DNA of 64,000 nt from Eucommia ulmoides (Eukaryota; Streptophyta; Magnoliopsida; Garryales; Eucommiaceae): assembly GCA_016647705.1 (NCBI GenBank), contig CM028336.1:1116001-1180000 (forward strand), read 5' to 3'. The position numbers and the translations under genes are program-made. Positions 55,701-64,000 of this stretch are shown piece after piece (the stretch's first letter is position 1; the number at the start of each line of letters is the position of its first letter). The notes beneath the pieces were generated by a model that saw only the letters and a program-made list of their open reading frames with translations, did no database searches and was not told where the DNA came from.

Positions 55701-58667
55701 GAATCACAAATAAAGAGATAAACCAGAAAGCAACACAAAACATACAAAAAGAAGGCATTAGAATATGGTGACGTGACAGAGTCAAGAACTGAGATAGCAC
55801 ATATACCTGCTACGATAGCTCTGGAATTTCACACTCAAATCAGTGTGTGCAGAATATGTGATTCGAAGGGAACATGGTCCAAGCTCCGGAATCAAATATC
55901 TGATACGTAACCCAGACAAAAAGTTAGACAAGCATCAGGCATAAAAAGATAATAGGAATCTAGATAACTTCTCAGATGGTAGGCCGGTCTGTCTAAGCTA
56001 TATAGTTTCTTGAATGAGAGTTACTACATGCTCCAACCTAGCTTGTCTAGAACATAAATGATTACCCTGTTGGCATACGATAGATGCAAATATATATACC
56101 GTTCTTATAAACAGAGAGATCAAGGAAAGGAAAGAACATGAAAATGTCAATCAGGCCACCAATGGCTATAAACATAATATATTTTAAAGAAATAATTCTT
56201 TATGATCCATAAGCTATATTCACCCATTTACAAACAACCACCGGAAGAATAAATATATCATGGAAAGTAAGGTTAGGGTGGGTGGTTATATATAAACGGT
56301 AGAAATTACGATAAGTAGGAATACATAAATATATGATGGGCACATGTGTACCCCTTCAGTAGATTTTTTAAAAGGGCATCCAACAGTTGTCGGGCCTTAA
56401 CGCATGTGCACCACATCTACAAAAATATGGTCCATAACAGTCAGGCTACATCTCAAGCCAAAAATTAAATCCAAAGTCACCTTGGAATGCTTCTTCCATC
56501 GAGGGCATCTTTTGCTGATGAAGCAGTTTCTGAATCAGAAAATTGCACTAAAGCCTGGAATAGATCATAGATCATATGTGAAACGAATAAACAGACGGTA
56601 AGAGGCAAGTAAGAAATAAAAATGAGTGACGCTTGTAAAAGTTCACCTGAAATCCAGCAGTCTTTTCAAAAGTAGTAATCTTATGTACAAACCCAAACGC
56701 AGAAAAAACCTGGCAAATCAGAATATTTTAGCAATAGATAAATCGGAGAAACAGATCTTAATAGAAGGCAATACCAATATCCTATTGAAGGATAGTTGCA
56801 AAAATTGGAGATGCAGATAAGCGTTGATCAATTTTTATGCACGCAAAACAGTCAACTGTCAACAAACACCAGTTTCCATAAATCACAATAAACAACATCC
56901 AATACTTTTTGACGGATATACAAACAGTGAATGTTCAAACCCCATTCAAATTTAATAAGATTGATAAGAAGGATAAACTACAATCTCCCATTCAAATTCA
57001 TAAGCTTTTTTCTAAAGTTCAAACCCCAAATGTTCGAGGAAAATCCTTCACATGCCACCATTTCTTAGTAGCTTACTATGTACCTTGGCAACATATAAAT
57101 ACTTTGTCATAGCAAGCTCCAAGCAGCCAACATTGAGAAAACACTTAAAATCACTCCCACACTATTTTAACTAAATCAACGTGATACAACGTTTTGTAAT
57201 TTGTATATCTTAAGCATCATTAGATGCCATGAAGACTAAGAGTCTAAAGTAGAGGCGAAGGCCATGCCATGCTTGGATCTCCACCTCAACAAAAACAAAT
57301 AGAAGAACCAGTAAACAAAAGCGGAAATGAGAATTTAAACTAATTCACAAACAAATCAAAAATAGGAAAATCTTAAGTCTAGCTGTCTTTACTGCGGCTA
57401 TCTATAGAAAGTAAAAACAAACTTTTAATTTATATTTATGGCATCTTCAATACAGTTTCAAATTTGAGGACAAATATAGATAGGTTTTATATATATTTAT
57501 CGCATCTAAAATATAGTTTCAAGTTTAAGGACAACTATCGATAGTTCCAAATTTCAAAACCAATATTTTAGGCCTTATACATGAATGCAAAGCACCATGA
57601 ATTTATGAAGAATGTACCATACAAAGTGAAAAACAATTTTACTTTCTACCAACACGATCCCCAATCCGTTCATACTCCAATCGCATTGGCTTCCCAACAT
57701 ACAATGATTAAATCATTACGCAAGGAAGAATCATGAAGCAAGAAATAAAATATCAAAACCACGTTGTTAAATTAACAGTATTTCTGTAGAACTAACATTC
57801 TAAAATGAAGTATGTGGAAGTCTGAAGGAGAACGAAAAGAAAACACCAAACCTCTTAAAAGGAAAAAGGATTGGAGATGAAGAGGGAGAGGAAGAGGAAG
57901 AAGGGAAGAAAGAGCCAGTGCTAAGAAAAAGAGAAAGGAGACAAACACACATGCGCTCTTTCCCCCAATGCAATAGGCTGCCATCGAAGATATATCCTTG
58001 ATATGGTCCTGCTAATCCATTCATATTCAAGTCAAATAGAGCTCAACAAAGCATGACATCCTACAACAGTACAGCCTAAGCACCAAAAGCATAGGCAACA
58101 TTGTTTATCGATAACTTTAGTTCTCACAACTTAATGAAAGAGATGTAATTGCTCACCACATGCAAAACATCAATGCTGACAATGCGCGCATCATTACCCT
58201 CAATAGTTACCAATAACACATTTCCAGCAACATCTGCAGTTGTTTTGTTGTTCACTATTTCTTGCCTGTTGGAATATTGAAGGTAGACGGTTTTCCCGCG
58301 TACCTGGGCCGGTTCTGAGGATGATGCATAGTATGATATCATCGCAATAGCTTGATTTTGCTCGGCCTACAGAAAACATGGAGAAAAATTGATATAAGAA
58401 CATCAGGAACACTACTCTGACAGTATGACCAAAAGAAAGGACAAAAAGGGGAGGGGGGGGGGGGGGATCATCCAATCTTACAAATTCAATAAATGCTTGA
58501 TTCCTATTTGCTCCAACATTGCACTTAGTATTGACAACTTTACCAAATGGCTTCCCAAGTTCAATCAGTTCCTCCTCGGTGCACTCCCATGGCAAGTTTC
58601 TCAAGTGAAGAACCCTTGACGGGGGTTGAGTGTAGCGAAATTGCTGCTGGGTTGGGTTAGATGCCAT
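52773..58667 (-). CDS. PTB2: Polypyrimidine tract-binding protein, three RRMs
   Basis: Ten coding exons: 58667-58482, 58366-58157, 56709-56647, 56554-56481, 55899-55807, 55656-55599, 54726-54622, 54536-54455, 53643-53531, 53090-52773, giving 433 aa. A 5' UTR exon ends at 59162. The protein matches plant PTB1/PTB2 closely: RRM1 about 17-95 ([20 protein letters not shown]), RRM2 about 108-190 ([19 protein letters not shown]), RRM3 about 242-322 ([20 protein letters not shown]), and a C-terminal Pro/Gly/His-rich region from 340. PTBs bind pyrimidine-rich RNA and regulate splicing in the nucleus. Intron 3 of the coding region (56710-58156) is the longest and has a pyrimidine tract. PTB2 rather than PTB1 is favoured by gene order only. 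Confidence 0.95.
53177..53335 (+). mobile_element. Au SINE in PTB intron 10
   Basis: GTTGTCGCCATGTGATCTGG, GTGTTCGAGTC (B box), AACAACCTCTTGCAACG and CATACAATAGACCCAAGTGG are Au landmarks. The 3' end has ATCCCACGTATAGCAAGAGC. It is antisense to the PTB transcript. Confidence 0.85.
53765..54062. mobile_element. GTTTGG-family MITE split by a SINE, TSD TTA
   Basis: GGGTGCGTTTGGGTAAGG begins and CTGACCCAAACGGACCA ends the element; TTA flanks both sides (53762-53764 and 54063-54065). A minus-strand Au-like SINE is inserted inside. It lies in PTB intron 9. Confidence 0.75.
53842..53982 (-). mobile_element. Au-like SINE nested in a MITE, TSD ACAAAGTTA
   Basis: AGGCAGCCCAGTG, GTACGCAACCTTATC, GAGGTTGTTTCCAAGATTTG and GAACCCGGGACCTCC are reverse-complement Au landmarks. 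The exact 9-bp duplication ACAAAGTTA lies at 53833-53841 and 53983-53991. Confidence 0.85.
54999..55577. mobile_element. 579-bp MITE, GTTGTGTTTGGG ends
   Basis: GGTTGTGTTTGGGTAAAGGG and the opposing CCCTTACCCAAACGCAACT are inverted ends; TGA flanks both (54996-54998 and 55578-55580). AAATCCC/GGGATTT words recur in the arms. It lies in PTB intron 7 with its right edge only 21 bp from the exon 7 border. Confidence 0.7.
57858..57945 (-). promoter_or_regulatory. PTB2: Long polypyrimidine tract in PTB intron 3
   Basis: On the transcribed strand 57945-57858 is mostly C and T (for example TCTCCTTTCTCTTTTTC and TTCTTCCTCTTCCTCTCCC). Candidate 3' splice sites flank it: TTTTTCTTAG ending at 57921, CTCCTTCAG ending at 57822, and GATTAGCAG ending at 58009. 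Plant PTB genes are known to produce premature-stop splice forms by auto- and cross-regulation; that this tract does so here is inference. Confidence 0.45.
58450..58466. repeat. G-run in PTB intron 2
   Basis: GGGGAG followed by 14 G on the plus strand (a C run in the transcript), about 15 bp downstream of the exon 2 donor in transcript order. Confidence 0.75.
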
Positions 58668-59300
58668 TATCTGCTATATAAACCAACCTATCAAGGAACA
58701 TATGAGATCATATAAGAATTTCATGCCGATGGAGGGTGTCAAATCCATAATGATGTGTTAAAGATGTCCCCAAGGGTAGGGTTATCCTCCCCATCACCTC
58801 CCTCATCCATGGCCATGCCATGGAGTAGGAGTCCACTCCATGTCTGCAGATAAATCTCTCCATGCCATGTTGTATGACACACATTATATTCAGTCAAATG
58901 CAAAATTCACCATTTACAGGTGATAAAAATCGTTCAAACATCCACATTCGACACATCTCAATTAAAACCAAAATTAAAACTCACATAGAGGGCACAAAAG
59001 TAAGGTAATCAACCAGAAACATCAGCTAAAACGTTACAAAACATAAATTAAACTCATCGCAGAGCATTCAATTTAACAATGCCAAATTCGGCGCACACGA
59101 ATTCAGACTATAATCGGCCACATAAACTAATAATCAGACAAATTGAAGAACAAATACGTACCTTAATCTGTGCTGAGAACGCTTAAGCTCTCAAAATTAG
59201 GGTTTGCAGAGGACGCAACGGCTAAAAAATGGAGGAGACGAATCGAGCTTCTCTTATCGGCAAGTTGTCGTTGCTTCGTGGGGATGAAATGAGAAACCGC
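58668..59300 (-). promoter_or_regulatory. PTB2: PTB 5' UTR intron, leader exon and promoter
   Basis: The coding exon starts after an AG at 58671-58672 on the minus strand. A donor AAG|GTACG at 59162/59161 marks the leader exon, read 59162 upward, containing CAAAATTAGGGTTTGCAGAG. The TAGGGTTT word resembles a telo-box, usual near the start of plant translation-related genes. The intervening intron (58671-59161) has no other feature. Confidence 0.6.
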
Positions 59301-59751
59301 TAACGTTAGCGGAATAAAAAGAAAAGGGGTGTAGTTTAAGTGGTGCGTATTTTAGCGAACAAATATTTAAGGAAAAAATGGAAATAAATACATATATCAC
59401 CCCCTGATTTTACTGAATGTTTTTATGGAGTTCATTAGCTTTACATTGTTTTCAATAATCTACCAAATTTAAAACCTAATGACCAATTTTAAAAATTACT
59501 TCAACTGAAAAGCACTAATTTTATTTTAATATATAAATATTAAATATGTTAAATTAGTTTAAATATATTAATCATTAAAAAAATTTAATTGCAAGATTGT
59601 TATTTATTTTCCTAATAAAGTTTAAATCAACCGTTAAATATATTTTTAACCGTCCAAATGTAAGAAAATGCCTCAAATATAAAATAAAAGATATGTTAAA
59701 TAAATAATTTAATAAATTATAATTATTATATCACATACAGATTTAACATAC
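59301..59751. other. AT-rich intergenic DNA
   Basis: No gene or clear element. Confidence 0.4.
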
Positions 59752-59945
59752 CCAATAGGTGTTAGTCCGGTTAGTAAAGAGATCTCTCTCATTTTCTTGT
59801 TAACCAGGGTTCAACTTTTCTAGAGAATACTCCGAGAATTAAATCTTGAATTTAATTCTGAACACATTACACCTATATGGGGGAGTGCATCTTTAAGATC
59901 GCCAGGAGATGATTAGTCGAGATGTACGTATCCGGACAACACCTT
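59752..59945 (+). mobile_element. SINE, second family
   Basis: GTGTTAGTCCGGTTAGTAAAG (A box region, trimmed by one base at each end in other copies), CAGGGTTCAACTTTTC (B box region), TTTAATTCTGAACACATTAC, AGATGATTAGTCGAGATGTA. It is the best-preserved plus-strand copy. Confidence 0.7.
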
Positions 59946-60242
59946 ACCATAAAACCAAATATATACAAATTTAACGTGCAATTGATATCAAGTAGATAAA
60001 TAATAATCTAAATAGTTAAAATTTATTCAAAAAAATAAATTATGATGACGCCTCAATTTTGAGGGGAATCAATAACAAGTGACGACTTTGTAGGCTTGCA
60101 TATCGTTGATCGGCCTGCAAAAATACTCGCGTCAAGTAAAATTTGACCAAGCGATTGATCTCTAACATGAGAGTAAATATTTGTTGTACATACATTGCAC
60201 AAGAGACATGTGAACCCAAATATTTCTTAAAAAAATACAGCC

Positions 60243-60357
60243 TAACAATCCTGAATGCACCAGGCCAATCTAGAGAAGTGCGCCATTATAATTGCTCGAC
60301 GAGGTGATTAGTCAAGGAGCGCGTAAGTTAGTTTGGACACACTTTACCGTGTAATAT
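60243..60357 (+). mobile_element. 3' fragment of the second SINE family
   Basis: ATCCTGAATGCACCAGG and GAGGTGATTAGTCAAGGAGC match the 3' half of the copy at 59752; the promoter half is missing or too diverged to see. Confidence 0.5.
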
Positions 60358-60425
60358 ATATATATATAAAAGGAGAGAGGGAGAGAGAAAAATATATATA
60401 CTTTTACAATTAGTTTAGCAATTAA

Positions 60426-61042
60426 GGCCCCGTTTGGTTAGTGTTCCCAACCAAACCCAACCCAACCCAAAAATTTTGGATTTGATTTTTGGGAACACGT
60501 TTAGCAAACATAAAACTCAACCCAACCCAACCCAAAAAATAGGAATTGATTTTCAAAATCCTAAAGAAATCAGAAATAAAAAAAAAAACTTGTTTCTTTT
60601 TGTGTCCAAAAAATTCAACCCAAAGTTCTCAACTTCCGACTTCACCTGCCGGCCAACCACTACCACCCGCCACCGTCTGCCGTCGCTGGCCACCGTCCGG
60701 CGACCTTCGCTGGCCGCCGCCGCCGCCGACCGACCACCGTCTCCGGCCACCTCCAGCGACCTTCCACTACCGCCGACCACCTTCGGCGACCGTCGCCGAC
60801 AACCTCCGCCACCGCCGCCGGCCGTCCGGCCACCGCCACCGCCATTCGGCCACCACCAAACAAATTTTTTTTTCAAATTAGGATAAAATCGTTACCAAAC
60901 ACATTCTGTTCTCGGCACAAAACAAAAATTGTCGTTACCAAATGTAATTCTGTTCCCAAAATTCTCAACCCAATCCAATTCAACTCAACCCAACCCATTC
61001 CAATTGGGTTCAGAAAAGTGGAAACACTAACCAAACGCCACC
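60426..61042. mobile_element. 617-bp MITE with GC-rich CCG core, TSD TAA
   Basis: GGCCCCGTTTGGTTAGTGTT and AACACTAACCAAACGCCACC are 20-bp ends, flanked by TAA (60423-60425 and 61043-61045). Bases 60650-60855 form a GC-rich CCG/CCACCG/GGCCACC core. AACCCAACCC repeats lie in both arms. It is a sister of 16958-17589, sharing the ATTAGGATAAAATCGTTACC segment after the core. Open frames in the core look spurious. Confidence 0.9.
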
Positions 61043-61267
61043 TAAATGATTGATTAAATCACAAATAAACCAAATTTAAAAAAGCAACTCCATCCAATTC
61101 AATCCCCCTTGTTTGTATACACTTCAACATTCATTACAACTTCCAAACACACACAAAAAAGAAAGTGAATACCACAATAGTAACAATCAACTTGTTTATT
61201 GATGCGCAAAATAGTAGTGAATATCAACTATTAATCATAGAAAAACAACTATTTTTCTGGGAACAGT

Positions 61268-62781
61268 TCAACTCTGACCAACAAGAACATCCTTGTAAGG
61301 AGTCGAAGGAATCGACAATTTTGAATCCACCGCGGCTGCCGCTGCCAATGCCGGTGCAGCTATTCTCATGCGCTGATCTTCTTGAATAATGAGGGGTAAC
61401 CGCCCTTCTCTACCATCCATCAACCGCTCTTGAGCCCCACCTCGGAGCTTCTCGAGCCGTAAACCGTCGTCTTGTTGCATTTTGAACACTTTCACGACGT
61501 TCATTAACCCCCCGATGAAGAACAAGAAGCTGCCACAGATCCCCAACCATGTCCATGTTTCTCCCTGAACACAATTCACAGTCAAATTTCAAGAAATTGT
61601 AAAGTGTTAATATTGATGTTATGTGACTGTTTCGTGTTTTTGTTCCCAATTTTTTTATTATGTTCCCAGATTTTTCCCATAGTTATGTGATTGTTCCAAG
61701 TTTCCCCATTTTTTTTAGCTGTTCGACACTTTGTTCCCCTGAAATTTGACCAAAATCTCACTTGGGTCCCCATGATTTCAATTTGAACAAGTAACACACT
61801 ACAGTCCAAGTCACTTTCTCCATTACACACTCAACCAGTCAACTGCCGCCATCCATGCACCTGACTGTTTTTAAGAGACTTTAAGAGCAATCCTACCCAA
61901 ATACTCGGAAATGTATATAATGGTTCAAACTTAATTTTGTAATGGTTGCGTTTATTTAGTCCATAACCAAAAAAACTTGGAACGGAAACAAAAATCTAAA
62001 ACATCTCTATTTTGTACCAAAAAAATTGTCTTTATAAACTTGGAACACTGCACAAACATATTTTTTTTTCCCATGTGTGTGTTTTTGTTCCCAACTTTCA
62101 AAGAACAAAAGCAAAAATTAGAAACATAGACATTAGGTATTGTCGGGTAACGCTTTGTTTAAATAGCCAAAAAAAAAAAAAAAAAAATTAATTTTAAAAG
62201 TGGCGTTTTTTTTTTTTGGGTAAACAAGATTATATATATGATAAACAAGAGGAATGGTCTCCCTTACTATACACCAAAAGTAGTGTTTGTTTTACACTTA
62301 AAAAAATACTTCTAAAAGTAAATAAATATAGAAACATGATTTTGATTTTAAGTTTTTTTTTTTTTTTTGAAAAGCAAAAATTGGACTACTAATATATATA
62401 TATTGTCAAATTAACTTTAATACTTTTAAAAGTACTTTAAAAAGGTTTACCAAACAAGGCCTAAACAAGCGACAAATAATAGTGTTGCATGTATATATCA
62501 ACTAACTCGAGAAAACTTTATAAACTTACCAGTAGTTCCACACCGTGGTGGACCGCCGCAGCCTGTTCATGGCTATTGATAATGGCGCCCACCAGGAACA
62601 ACAAGCTCCCCATCAAGAATGGAATGAGAACGCACTCTTGCAATATCTGAACATGTCCATCTGCTCTCTCGTAGATTTGGCATGAGTTGTGGATCGATCC
62701 CATCAGCCAGAAAATAGTGCCCGCCACCAGCATGTTCATGGCATGCTGCTCCAACTTGAAGCTAGTATGTCCTCTCTCTGC
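61268..62781 (-). CDS. Plant membrane protein of unknown function, 5'-partial
   Basis: Two coding exons are visible on the minus strand: 62781-62530 (84 codons) and 61564-61268 (98 codons plus TGA), joined in frame by a GT-AG intron. The first visible exon starts AERGHTSFKLEQHAMNMLVA after an AG, so at least one upstream exon with the start codon lies further right, not found before 64000. Three hydrophobic helices are predicted by eye: MNMLVAGTIFWLMGSI, LIPFLMGSLLFLVGAIIN and TWLGICGSFLFFIGGLMNVV. The tail after KVFKMQQDDG is charged, then Ala-rich. I recognise it as a conserved plant membrane protein but know no function. It lies upstream of PTB on the same strand, about 2 kb away. Confidence 0.75.
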
Positions 62782-62867
62782 CTATAACATTTTTGGAAAC
62801 ACAAATTTGTGAAATTAGAATTATTTTACGTTCTTGTTTCCTTTTTTATTAATTTATTATTATTATT

Positions 62868-63072
62868 ATTATACAGTAAAGTGTGTCCAGACCAAATTAC
62901 GCGCATCTCGACTGATCACCTCACCGGACAATCTTAAGGGCATACTCTCCCATATCGGTTTAGTGCATTCAGAATTAGATTCAAGATTTAATTACTGGAG
63001 TGCTCTCTAGGAGAATCGAACTCTAGTTGATAAGGAAATAGAACACATTCTCTTGCCAACCGGACTCTTGAG
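62868..63072 (-). mobile_element. SINE, second family, minus orientation
   Basis: The reverse complement reads GAGTCCGGTTGGCAAGAGAA, AGAGTTCGATTCTCC (a good B box), GAATGCACTAAACCGATATG and TGATCAGTCGAGATGCGCG. It is probably in the first intron of the membrane-protein gene. Confidence 0.75.
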
Positions 63073-64000
63073 TATTTTACGTTCTTGTTTTCAATGATCC
63101 AATTTCGTGCAATCCAAACACTACCTCAAGATTTCCAAGCTTTGTATTGATCATCGGTCCTCGTATAATTATGTGTACGAGACATTAAGGGCCCGTTTGG
63201 TTTTTAAGAATTAAAACACTAAATCAGCTAACCATTTCATTTCTAGTTAAATGTTATTTTCTCGGTCAATTAGAGTAAAATATAGCTTAAAAATAGAACA
63301 AATAATATGTAAATTTGATTATGTCATTGATAAATGAAGAAATGTATAAATCAATTTATCAAAAATAAAATAATTCATAAAATAGGATAATTTAGACAAT
63401 AGAACAGACCCTTCAGGAAACAAAAATGTAGGGTGATATTATTTTATGAGTCGGTTTAGTTAATTGACCAAATTCTTTTATTCCGAACAGGTATGTTCAA
63501 ACTAGCTATAATGAGAATTGTACAATAAATTAAGGGAATAAAAAATCATTAGAACGTGTTGTTCCCATATAAGTGTTGGTTCAAGTAAAGGCACTCAAAA
63601 TATATATGCTATCTATTAATAAATCAAGATGACAAAACATTTTAACGATAAAGATTTAAGTCTAAAAGATTAATAGTTGAGATTGAATTTGTGTAACCTC
63701 TCACGACATTAACTTCAAATTTCTCTACACTATTTACCTCACTCAATGCTTACATGTATTTTATTAACTATTTTTTTTTTATTATTTACTATCATAAATT
63801 TAAAAATTAATATAATATAGTGCCTTTAGGAACATAGAATCCCCCTATAATGGATAGGTCTAGAATTAAACTTCCTCCCAGCATATGAACTTATGATAAT
63901 CTCTTTTAATTTCACAAAAAGACCATTATCATCGTGTCAAAATCGACCAAACAACCTTTTCAAAATCATTAAGGTCGTGTTTGGGAGTACAAATTAATTG
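63073..64000. other. AT-rich DNA with MITE ends at 63188 and 63972
   Basis: GGGCCCGTTTGGTTTTT at 63190 with AACAGACCCTT at 63402-63412 outlines a MITE of about 225 bp. AAGGTCGTGTTTGGGAGTAC at 63972 looks like a left MITE end cut by the window edge. No exon was recognised. Confidence 0.45.

Noticed and set aside
57772-58030. Minus-strand frames of about 70 codons in PTB intron 3
   Set aside because: Ser/Leu/Phe-rich frames arise from the pyrimidine tract. They are not conserved protein, though the region may be a regulated exon.
60553-60886. Gly/Arg-rich frames on the minus strand of the second CCG core
   Set aside because: Same composition artefact as above; no domain and no splice context.

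Overview
The window is nuclear DNA from a eudicot plant. Genes have many AT-rich GT-AG introns, the encoded proteins closely resemble known eudicot families, and the intergenic DNA is full of plant mobile elements: PIF/Harbinger-like MITEs, Au-type SINEs, TRIM elements, solo LTRs and a LINE remnant. No prokaryotic, organellar, rRNA, tRNA-gene or CRISPR feature was seen. The species cannot be named from the sequence.

Seven protein genes are supported. In order: a 5'-partial pyruvate-kinase-like gene (+, 1889-5205); a CNGC1-type cyclic-nucleotide-gated channel (-, 6731-14507, 711 aa); a J-domain protein with a DUF3444 domain (+, 26163-28340, 725 aa); an ABA receptor of the PYL8 type (+, 37082-39075, 188 aa); an FtsH11-type AAA protease (-, 40678-50774, 17 exons, 815 aa); a plant PTB RNA-binding protein (-, 52773-58667, 433 aa); and a 5'-partial membrane protein of unknown function (-, 61268-62781). 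I built the exon models by hand from splice sites, reading frame and family conservation. CDS coordinates run from the first to the last coding base and include introns.

The order CNGC1, J-DUF3444, PYL8, FTSH11, PTB2 matches, from memory, Arabidopsis AT5G53130 to AT5G53180. The PP2C gene AT5G53140 is not seen here; about 9 kb of transposon-rich DNA (15.9-24.9 kb) lies in its place. The genes are not an operon and share no obvious pathway. PYL8 is a cytosolic/nuclear hormone receptor, CNGC1 a plasma-membrane cation channel, FtsH11 an organelle protease, PTB a splicing regulator and the J protein an Hsp70 co-chaperone.

Non-coding structure is unusually rich. Bases 1-1860 are a degenerate minisatellite of about 104 bp per unit, inside an intron of the pyruvate-kinase-like gene. 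Bases 5631-6342 hold 25 TGGGCC/GGCCCA motifs between two convergent genes. At least nine MITEs share GTTTGG...CCAAAC ends and 3-bp target duplications, mostly TAA or TTA. One sits in one arm of a tandem duplication whose other arm keeps the empty site, and two carry a GC-rich CCG-type core. FTSH11 introns hold a 452-bp solo LTR with an exact 5-bp duplication and a 332-bp TRIM. PYL8 has candidate upstream ORFs and a three-copy 106-bp intronic repeat. The PTB gene has a long pyrimidine tract in its longest intron, which may mark autoregulatory splicing.
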